Assembly (NCBI RefSeq): GCF_964275005.1
Contig: NC_092700.1
Span: 22,429,674-22,493,673, forward strand
Length of the DNA stretch: 64,000 nucleotides
DNA from: Diadema setosum
Lineage: Eukaryota; Echinodermata; Echinoidea; Diadematoida; Diadematidae
Direction of reading: 5' to 3'
A program made the translations under genes and the position numbers. This document shows, piece by piece, positions 57,401-64,000 of the stretch; position 1 is the stretch's first letter, and each line of letters starts with the position of its first letter. Under the pieces are notes generated by a model. It searched no databases. It was not told the origin of the DNA and was given only the letters and a program-made list of their open reading frames with translations.

Positions 57401-60400
57401 CCTGTATAATCACGAAAAACAGTTTAAAAAGCATACAACAGCGAATATGAAAAAAAAAATCCGATCTGGTGCTCCTGAAGCATGAAACAAGACACCTTGT
57501 TTAACTTCCTCTGGGAACGTCGGTATTTGCCGTTGGTGTTACGATCCTGCCCGAAGAATCTCTCGCCTTCAGAATGGCTGGGTAGATAAAAAAAGGCTTG
57601 AAACCTTTTTCCTTGAGAGCTTTGAACTTGGTCAGCTGAGCCTTTCTTTGGTCCAACACCCGCTTAGACATATCATCGTTGACAAAAATCTTTCTGCATC
57701 TCTGGTCTGGGCCTGAAACAAACTTTATCAGCTCCTTCTTAACTCGTTCTTTTACACGATAACTGTTGAACCCGATATGAATAGGGCGAGGGCGAGAGTT
57801 CTTCTGGTTGCTACGGTATGTAGGTGTGCGATGGATTCTGGAGGTCTCGGCTTCAATGTTTATGTTGATCTTGGCCTCAGCAAGTAGGAGCTTCACTGAT
57901 TTCAAACTCGCGCTAGCCTCATGGGCATCATCTCCTTCCGTTTCTGGCAGGTTGAAAATAACAATGTTAGATCTCCGCGAGCGGTTTTCTAGGTCGTCGA
58001 TTTTCTCTTCTGCCTTAGCTAATGCAGTTTCCAGTTTGCTTACTTTGTCAGATACCTCGCCAATCTCATGCTCGAGAAGGCCGTGGCTGTTTCGGCAATC
58101 CGCAGCCAGCTGCTCAAATCTAGCGTGCATACGGGCTTCAAACGCCCGGGCCCATGCCGGGGCTTGTTCTTCATCGTCCGGCATCGCTGTAGGTACACTC
58201 AAGTTTTCGTTTGGAATCACAGAAACATCAGAAAGTGTGCCTGTTTTTACCTTTTTCTTCGCCGGGCTGGAGGTTGGGTCCATTCTTTCGTTCACAACTG
58301 TCCATACGATGTAAAAAATAGCAGTATTAAGACTAAAATTGAAATAAATTCAGGGCACGAAAATCCACACGTGTTCACGCATTAGTGTGCGCCGCCATCT
58401 TTTTCATGACTGATATAACTTCGTAAATGGCATGATTTTTTAAGGCATCTTTTTGGATTATTTATTGAGAATAGTAAAAAGCGGCAAATATTAAGTTCTT
58501 GCAATAGGTATAGTAACAAGTGAACAGAAAGAGATTAATAAATAATTAAACTTACTCAGATCCGCATTAGATCTACATTTTGCTTTGTCTTGTGTTTGTG
58601 TTTTCCTTGGAGATGTGAAAAAAAAAAAGATTGCTGGGTGGGTGAGCATGAGATAGGTTACTGAGGAGTGAGACTCACGCCACAGGCGTGAGACTTGGTA
58701 GGTTTGCATTGCACTTTAACTGTTTCTTTAAGAGCTTCACCAAATGCCTGAACGTTATGAATTCTCTTCGGTACGCAGAGACTCGACCTCTACCTACACT
58801 GTATGTTTTGATAGACTAATCATATAATTTTGTGAAACCTGTAAGTCTCTGGTAGGTGCACCCATTAAAACATTGTGTGTGTGCGATAGAATGTGTCATT
58901 CACTTGGTTGAAGAATAATGCTCCATAGGCAGCCAATTATCTGTGTACTCGGAGGTAATTCATTTCATTTTATTTCGTTTTATCTATCTATTTCGGCACG
59001 CCACATGCTTCACCGCATTTCCGTAACGTAAAATGACATATTATATCCAAAAAAAAAAAAAAATTATAAATTATACATGTACAAAAGTATAAGATATGTA
59101 TACAACTTAGACATGTATGTATCTGTCAGAGTATACCTATTGCTTTACCTCTAATATTTGCAAATCACACTATATCTTTGCCATTTATTCATGTAATATT
59201 TACGAAAATAAATCATAAATCACTGTAAATCACAAGAGTCTGAATCTAAATTACGCACGCCATACAAATTGAAGGTAATCATTTCATTAAAAAATACTCG
59301 TCACCACAATCGCACCATGTTAACCACTACTGTCCTTCAGTTCAATTTGAGAATATTTATAAATGGTGATAGAGGAGAAAGGGGGGGGGGTAAGGGCAGT
59401 GCCGTATACGGCACTGGGTAAGGGTATGGGGGGGGGGCTGGGAGAGAGACGTAGAGAAGAGGAAGAGGAAAATGAGGGACCCCAATAAACTAATTAGTGT
59501 AACAACCACGTGACGAGAATGCTTTGAGGATGTTTACTAACATTGCTTTGCAGTTTTTGGAGGTGACGACGGAATGGCAGTAGTGGAGTGAGGACCAGAT
59601 ACTAATGATGTGGGGCTGTTGCCATGGTGACGCTGGTTGGGTATACTGCTGGTTTCGTTCTGCGCATACTCTGGAGTTCCTTTTACATTCCCTGCAAGGT
59701 TATAAAAATGGGTTGATTTGAAATATTGTATTTCATTGGTTTCCATGCATGTGTTCATTGACAAAAAGAAAATAGTCACAAATTACATAATATTGTCAAA
59801 TTATTGCGTACGAATTATGAAATTTGATTAATCATGCCAAGTCAGCCAAGCTGCTATTAATCTGGCAGAACTACATAAGTTTTTAGAATTGATAATTATT
59901 ACTACTTATAAAGGCCAAACTGTCAATTTTGCTGTTAATTAATTCTTTAGACCAATTATGACCAAGAAAAGAAGAAAAATGCAACTCGTCGTATCCCAGT
60001 TTTAGAAAGGTGTAACATTGAATCTTTAAAGCCGATTTCTGGCGTAATGAGAAAAGGGGGATACGGAGTTCTGCCAGATTACGGCCGATCTTGCCTACCA
60101 TGCCTAGGGGAGAACTAAGATGTAAATGGACATTGCGGTCTCGAAGTCGTTACGCGAGTTTTCCTCGGTTATCGGTGAATATTCGCTCATCAAGCGCAAC
60201 TGAGACACTATACAGGAAAAAACCGTATGCTCCTAGTTTATAGTGCCTGACGTCACATTACACTGTGTTGTCGATGTTTTGTTTTCTATTCATAATCAAC
60301 ATTTGGCAACCTATCGTAAACCTGTTTCTAGACAAATGCAAAGCGTTGTCTTGTGTTAGTCTTTTGATGCGCGACTGCAAGCTCAGAAGAAAAAGGGGAT

Positions 60401-62895
60401 ATATCGCATGAGGTTAACTTTTACCATAATTCCATCTGCTGTTTGCTCCGACTGTCTTCAGAGCGAACACAACCAAAACCGATATGCCATAAGACCTGTT
60501 GAACTCTACGAATGTAGTTATAAATAATGAACCGGCAGAAATTAATGTACATAACAATACAGTAAGTCACTTCGAACACTACTACTGCTGGATTCAGAGC
60601 GAATCATGGAAAAGCATTAAAGGTATTAGCCCACATTTGTAAACCTGCAGCAATTGGTCTCATAATTAGCATGGAGTTTGGGTATGATTGCAGTAACACC
60701 TGTGCAAAATTTCGTTCCAATTAGTCCATTACTTTCATAAAAATAAATGAAAATGCACCGTATGCATGCGTATAAAAACGCTCGCTAGCTCCTGTCCACC
60801 CACGTATTACATGCATGCGAAACATGTGTAAGTTAATGTGTGCAGCTAGCCCGCGCTCGTAATTTGATTTTGGGTCGGGTTGACCCGGTTTGAAAATTGA
60901 TTTTAAAACGATGATTTTCTCTCTTTTATCGAATGGTATAGACAAAGAGCAACAGGTGAGGTATGTTACTGTTATAACTTGTACTTGAAGTCATATTGGA
61001 CCTGTTTTATGCAGTTTTGATTTTCGTGGGTTTGCAAATGTGGGCTAGTACCTTTAAAAGTGCATGGTCCCGGCGTTTTAGTCAAATGCGTACGCGGGCG
61101 CACGGCGCAAGTTTCCTATAGAGACCTACGCTATCGACTCCTCTTTAGCGCTTACGCTTTGGCCCACTTCCTCGAGTCAGTAAGCACTATCTGGGCACCC
61201 GTCCCGCTTCATCATGAATATTCATCATCTACATGTATCATCATCATCATACATCATCAATGCTAACGGTGATCAACAGCGCCCTCTACACTACGGGGAC
61301 TATGCACCTTTAAGCGGCAGCATTAACCCTAAAAGGGATTAGGGCGGAATCCGCAGCTACTTCTACGTTTCACGCAGTATAGTTCTGCAACATGAGAGGA
61401 TCTCGTCATGAGGCTTCTTGACTTTTTATTTTCAAATCTCGGGCAACTTTTGAGACCAAACCTGCAACATCGGCGAGTAACGTAATGAAGCCACGCCCGT
61501 TTTTGTAACTGCATGCCACCGTAAAACGGCCAAAGTTTTGTGACTTTGTTTACATTTCCTGTGGAAAATATTGCCCTGTCATGGAAACTCATAGACACCA
61601 GACTTTTGATTATCAATCACTTTGATTAATTAATTTTGAGCTAATTATGGAAGAAAAGTTCTTAGTGCCAATTTTCAATGAAAATACAAAGAAAAAACAA
61701 AGAAATACACAACAAATTCCAAAACAATAAAGTACAACTGAATTTAAATGACTTTGGGAAGATTCTTTGATGTATATATTGTGTTGAATATGTTAAACCA
61801 GATTTACAAAACAAAAAGCAGACACTAAATTCGTTTAATTCTTCTAGTTATTCAGTCCAGCATAAATCTAGGCTATATTTGCATAATTATTGAAATCAGA
61901 AACTGATAATACATTTCACAAAATCTCCAAAAACATTCGTGCGAATTCGGCTTCGGTGTCCCGCGTGCCAAATTCCATTGCTATAGTGCCACTGATGGCC
62001 GATATCGGGGGTGGGGGGGGGGGGGATGGCGGAATCCATCCCCTCCTGATTTAGCATAGCAAAAAAAAAAAAAAAGAAAAAAAAAAAGATACCCGGCCTG
62101 AGCAAATATAGATGTGCATACAGCGGCTGCAGCAATGCTAATAAAATTTGAAGATTTGGTGCAGGCATCACTGGATGAGGAGACCACTAACTGTTCATGA
62201 CGTGGCATCAGGACACGATATGAAGAAAATATAGGGCCTTAAAAAGAAAATTTCGTTTTTTTTTCTTTTGATTGAAGTTCACATTCCTCTGATTACGCTG
62301 ATACATTACGCTGATATAAATATGTCTTAAGGGTAATATCATTTTCCATGCAACTCTCTGAAAGAGGTAAGTCAAGTGCTCTTTGTGCTATGAAATTACG
62401 AATACATGTACGTTGTTACTAGGTTTTTGTTTTTGTTTTTTTTTTCACTGTATAGCGTCGTTCATTCGTGACATCATAATGTTGTAGTTCTCTTCATTCA
62501 GCGATGTCGGCACTGCAACTTTACAAATGTATTCCTTTTGTACGAGTTGTCCAATTTCCCTCAAATTTCGATGATGTGTTGTACTAAATAATTGCTTCAT
62601 TCTCTTTATCCACATATATGTCTGTTTCTTTCAATTCCTTGAAAACAAAGTATATCGATTGCATCAACTTTAAGTATATTATGTCATTGAGAAAAGAGGC
62701 ATATCAACTTACCGGGAACCCCGCATATGTACAATCCGGCGGAAGCCCTTTTCCCGCCACACATTCCTCTGGGTGACGGCAGGTTTACGAACTTCGGAAC
62801 GAGTTGAACCACCAAACCATTTATGATCGTTTTTTTACATCGCACGCTTGTCCTCACAGTGTGGGTTACGTTGTGGCGGTCTAGACATACTTGGG
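45325..62895 (-). CDS. lectin-like (CTLD) protein with Ser/Thr/Pro linker, partial gene
   Basis: Four minus-strand exons join in phase: 62895-62713, 59691-59542, 48018-47764, 45452-45325. The joined frame gives about 238 residues. Part 1 is Cys-containing (four Cys, one NVT site) and ends GLYICGVPG, like the end of a C-type-lectin domain. Part 2 is a Ser/Thr/Pro/Asn-rich linker. Part 3 has eight Cys, VWLNCAL in the position of the CTLD VWIG block, GRCLVV, and ends [14 protein letters not shown], like the xCxxxxxxICE close of a CTLD. No EPN or QPD sugar motif and no WND are visible, so sugar binding is doubtful. No signal peptide or start exon found; it probably begins right of the window or in an undetected exon. 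A secreted or cell-surface role is inference. The L1-like and CR1-like elements fill its third intron. Confidence 0.6.
45617..46817. mobile_element. TIR element, GGCCC(A/T)GTCACAC ends, with triple G-rich repeat
   Basis: Left ataggcccagtcacacattt, right ccggaaaggtgtgacagggcc. 45619-45680 and 46573-46632 are longer inverted matches (gggtttgttgcgtgt / acacgcaacaaaccc). Inside, three tandem units of a 10-17 base G run plus caattttcgctaccgc lie at 45881-45976. The frames across it are not conserved proteins. Confidence 0.7.
46883..47333. mobile_element. TIR element, TACAGTATGTCCC ends
   Basis: Left tacagtatgtccccaaaaaa then attacaa; right ttgtaatttttt then cttgggacatacgtta. About 450 bp, mariner-like ends. 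Contains ttagttaagcggtcacag and no intact ORF. Confidence 0.6.
47764..48018 (-). CDS. lectin-like gene, main CTLD exon
   Basis: 255 bp: [58 protein letters not shown]. Higher GC than the introns. Acceptor cggtcctacag, donor gtatga. Confidence 0.68.
48480..50730 (-). pseudogene. CR1/Jockey-like LINE, 5'-truncated and frameshifted
   Basis: Minus strand, from 50700: [37 protein letters not shown] (about 50480), then [54 protein letters not shown] (50240-50016), [20 protein letters not shown] (about 49950), [11 protein letters not shown] and [10 protein letters not shown] (49620-49480). These are RT motifs and C-terminal segments in order, in several frames with stops. A 3' UTR runs to an AATTG-repeat tail near 48480. 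Lies in the lectin-like gene intron, same strand. Confidence 0.85.
52217..54692 (-). pseudogene. L1-like ORF2, reverse transcriptase and C-terminus (frameshifted)
   Basis: [72 protein letters not shown], then after a frameshift near 54150 [20 protein letters not shown] and the catalytic ISLLADDST. Further frameshifts near 53545 ([11 protein letters not shown]...[12 protein letters not shown]) and 52690. The C-terminal [20 protein letters not shown] is the L1 Cys-rich motif. Stop at 52217. Confidence 0.9.
54701..54986 (-). mobile_element. retroposed fragment nested in L1-like ORF2
   Basis: 286 bp flanked by attgttat (54693-54700 and 54987-54994). On the minus strand it ends gcagaaataaaagc then (AAAC)n, a polyadenylation-type signal and repeat tail. 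Removing it rejoins ORF2 in frame (SKQCDN / NLGDEKDVF). Probably a LINE 3' fragment or SINE. Confidence 0.82.
54987..56288 (-). pseudogene. L1-like ORF2, endonuclease part
   Basis: AP-endonuclease domain: [25 protein letters not shown] (catalytic E), [23 protein letters not shown] (D and N), SRIDYILVS and [10 protein letters not shown] (terminal SDH). All catalytic blocks are present. Continues into the [19 protein letters not shown] linker, then is cut by the 54701-54986 insertion. It nicks target DNA to prime reverse transcription. Confidence 0.9.
57501..58283 (-). CDS. L1-like ORF1 protein
   Basis: About 260 residues from ATG 58283 ([15 protein letters not shown]). A basic N-terminus, then a coiled coil (roughly residues 60-105, [20 protein letters not shown]), an RRM-like core ([14 protein letters not shown]) and a C-terminal domain ([34 protein letters not shown]). 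This is the layout of L1 ORF1p, an RNA-binding chaperone that forms trimers and packages the element RNA. The frame is intact. Confidence 0.85.
   Translation of the reverse strand: MDPTSSPAKKKVKTGTLSDVSVIPNENLSVPTAMPDDEEQAPAWARAFEARMHARFEQLAADCRNSHGLLEHEIGEVSDKVSKLETALAKAEEKIDDLENRSRRSNIVIFNLPETEGDDAHEASASLKSVKLLLAEAKININIEAETSRIHRTPTYRSNQKNSRPRPIHIGFNSYRVKERVKKELIKFVSGPDQRCRKIFVNDDMSKRVLDQRKAQLTKFKALKEKGFKPFFIYPAILKARDSSGRIVTPTANTDVPRGS
58422..59541. other. lectin-like gene intron, nothing recognised
   Basis: AT-rich intron sequence with T/A tracts (59050-59064) and a G-run segment near 59381-59439 containing two gccgtatacggcac-like palindromic bases. No exon or transposon could be defined. 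Confidence 0.4.
59542..59691 (-). CDS. lectin-like gene, Ser/Thr/Pro linker exon
   Basis: 150 bp: [18 protein letters not shown] ... [20 protein letters not shown]. Low hydrophobicity, mucin-like stalk character. Acceptor accttgcag, donor gttagt (unusual T at +3). Confidence 0.6.
59832..60102. mobile_element. MITE with CATG(C/G) ends and taatctggcagaact
   Basis: taatctggcagaacta (left) and agttctgccagattac (right) lie about 30 bp in from matching outer segments catgccaagtcagcc / cgatcttgcctaccatg. AT-rich interior. Confidence 0.6.
60617..61057. mobile_element. TTAA-flanked MITE 1 of a run of three
   Basis: TIRs ttaaaggtattagcccacat and atgtgggctagtacctttaa, both bounded by TTAA. 441 bp, no ORF. 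Confidence 0.82.
61054..61313. mobile_element. TTAA-flanked MITE 2, sharing a TTAA with its neighbour
   Basis: Left ttaaaagtgcatggtccc, right ggggactatgcacctttaa. Shares the TTAA at 61054-61057 with the preceding element. Contains (CAT)n-like atcatcatcatac. Confidence 0.75.
61323..62065. mobile_element. piggyBac-like element, diverged copy of the 33651 family
   Basis: Begins ttaaccctaaaagggatt. Internal ttttgagaccaaacctgc and aatacacaacaaattcc align with the 33651-34424 element. A G-run then a C-rich atcccctcct stretch near 62015-62045 corresponds to its right end; the terminal TTAA is lost. Confidence 0.6.
62713..62895 (-). CDS. lectin-like gene, exon with NVT site
   Basis: 183 bp: [20 protein letters not shown] ... 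[20 protein letters not shown]. Acceptor tgcctcttttaag, donor gtaagt. It may be the last part of an upstream CTLD. Confidence 0.6.
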
Positions 62896-62926
62896 CTTAA
62901 AAGAGGCAGACATGAAAATGCATATA

Positions 62927-62928
<2 letters not shown>

Positions 62929-62977
<49 letters not shown>
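62929..62977. repeat. (TA)n microsatellite
   Basis: About 48 bp of TA just upstream of the first visible lectin-like exon. Confidence 0.95.
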
Positions 62978-62981
<4 letters not shown>

Positions 62982-63040
62982 CGGCAAGCCAAATGTCCCA
63001 TTAATCGAAAAACTACGGTGTTTATCGACCGATAAAGTAA

Positions 63041-63103
63041 ATTTCATAATAACAATAATAATAATAAATAATAATAATGATAATAATAATGATAGGAATA
63101 ATG

Positions 63104-63152
<49 letters not shown>

Positions 63153-63155
63153 TAA
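63041..63155. repeat. (AAT)n microsatellite at a LINE 3' end
   Basis: Interrupted then pure AAT repeat. In minus-strand sense it directly follows the LINE coding remnant at 63170-63480, so it may be the retroelement tail. Confidence 0.9.
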
Positions 63156-63169
63156 ATAACATTTATAAT

Positions 63170-63480
63170 GCCCAGCTGCTAATGCATTATTCAAAAGATG
63201 ATCTTTTAACCCCGTCTTAAACTAATCATCTGTTACTGTAGTTGCTTGCCTTACAAACACAGGGAGATTATTCCATAATTTCGGCGCAGCATTACAAGAA
63301 CGCCCTGATGTCACCAAGAGCAGCTTTTGATTTTCCTGATGGATATTTCAATAGTGTTTGATCCCGTGAATTTCGGAGATGGTAGAATGCTTGAAATGAT
63401 AATTTCAACTCCGCAAGTTCCTGTATGTGCACTGGTGCTGTACCATGAATAGGTCTACGATCAACAGATATAACGTCAGT
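63170..63480 (-). pseudogene. LINE (CR1/L2-like) ORF2 C-terminal remnant
   Basis: Minus strand: VDRRPIHGTAPVHIQELAEL, YHLRNSRDQTLL, then after a frame change NAAPKLWNNLPVFVRQAT and FKTGLKDHLL. The APKLWN-LP-R...FK-LK-HL pattern is the usual end of RT proteins of these clades. Contains stops. Confidence 0.75.
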
Positions 63481-63700
63481 TTTTAATAGGAGCGATTAAA
63501 CCAGTTTATCGCCTTTATGCTGCTCATGGCTTGTCATATCTATATCAAACCATAACAGTAAAGAGGTAACAATAATGATACTAAAAATTACAGTATAATG
63601 ATATCAATGATACCAAACGATACTGATGATAGCAAAATAAGGATGCTATACCCTGCTGGAGATAATTCTGATGTTAACATTATTCAGGAGCATTGTGGAG

Positions 63701-63955
63701 CCGGGAAATGTGCAAACGCCGGGAAATGTGCAGACGCCGGGAATTGTGCAAACGTCTCGCCGGGAAATGTGCAAACGCCGGGAAATGTGCAAACGTCTTG
63801 CCAGGAAATGTGCAAACGCCGGGAAATGTGCAAACGTTTCGCCGGGAAATGTGCAAATTTCATCAACGGGAAATGTGCAAACATGACGCCGGGAAATGTG
63901 CAAAAGTTCGATTTTGCCGGAAAATGTGCAAAACGTCGCCGGGAAATGTGCAAAT
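63701..63955. repeat. 12-copy array of gccgggaaatgtgcaaa with variable spacers
   Basis: The 17-base unit recurs 12 times with one or two mismatches. Spacers vary from 1 base to about 11 bases (c, cgtct, tttcatca, gttcgatttt). All copies are in one orientation. Frames through it on both strands are artefacts of the repeat. Confidence 0.9.
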
Positions 63956-64000
63956 CATTTACTTTAGCGATATTGTGTGTAAAGATAGTAGATAAACTCC

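Larger units (their letters stand above)
50945..58405 (-). mobile_element. L1-like non-LTR retrotransposon, near full length, with 16-bp TSD
   Basis: atgactgatataactt flanks the element at 50929-50944 and 58406-58421. On the minus strand: 5' UTR of 122 bp beginning with an aagatggcggc motif, ORF1 (58283-57501), ORF2 with endonuclease and RT (56288-52217, broken), about 1.2 kb of 3' UTR and an A-rich tail (T runs at 50943-50966). It is an L1/Tx1-type arrangement and is inactive because of one nested insertion and three frameshifts. Confidence 0.92.

Noticed and set aside
63701..63955. CRISPR-like repeat array
   Set aside because: Eukaryotic context, 17-base unit, spacers of 1-11 bases and no cas genes; it is a clustered short motif, not a CRISPR.

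Overview
This is a eukaryotic, animal genomic window, AT-rich and dense in introns and repeats. The two recognisable genes are typical metazoan genes with GT-AG introns. The repeat style (hundreds of bp of TIR elements, TTAA-flanked elements, DR1-rich repeats, long homopolymers, several non-LTR retrotransposon families) and the divergent lectin-like gene suggest a marine invertebrate deuterostome. My best guess is an echinoderm such as a sea urchin; this is inference, not proof.

Three protein-coding genes can be assembled by joining exons in phase. (1) TUBGCP5 (gamma-tubulin complex component 5) on the minus strand, exons 1-14 at 17258 down to 1239; its 3' part lies beyond the left edge. (2) RPS8 (40S ribosomal protein eS8) on the plus strand, exons 2-6 at 31482-37824, with a probable four-base coding exon 1 (ATGG) behind a TOP-like pyrimidine tract at 17504-17534. 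The joined CDS is exactly 208 codons plus stop, the human RPS8 length. TUBGCP5 and RPS8 would then share a divergent promoter of about 250 bp. RPS8 introns 3, 4 and 5 each carry one copy of a box C/D snoRNA whose D-box guide matches the 28S site of SNORD46, the snoRNA that also lives in human RPS8. (3) A multi-exon minus-strand gene, exons at 62895-62713, 59691-59542, 48018-47764 and 45452-45325. It encodes a Ser/Thr/Pro-rich linker followed by a divergent C-type-lectin-like module, and its 5' end was not found.

The rest is mostly mobile DNA. 1-17.3 kb: TUBGCP5 introns with many small TIR elements, a 663-bp foldback element with an 11-bp target duplication (15486-16148), nested elements (7655-8098, 12453-13738) and a tRNA-derived SINE. 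17.5-31.5 kb: the large putative RPS8 intron 1, with a pair of near-identical inverted ~0.5-kb elements rich in palindromes (18399-18913 and 28889-29410), a ~200-bp tandem repeat (21150-22870) and a CR1/Jockey-type reverse transcriptase fragment. 31.5-37.9 kb: RPS8 with snoRNAs and MITEs, including a TTAA-flanked piggyBac-like element. 38-45 kb: intergenic, with a tandem-repeat element rich in nuclear-receptor DR1 motifs (41759-42866). 44-64 kb: the lectin-like gene, whose introns hold two related LINEs, a near-complete L1-like element with 16-bp target duplications (50945-58405, ORF1, ORF2, a nested insertion and frameshifts), a run of three TTAA elements and a 12-copy array of a 17-bp motif with variable spacers.

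No prokaryotic operon, CRISPR array, rRNA gene or intact tRNA gene was found. All homology statements rest on recognition of the sequence, not on a search.
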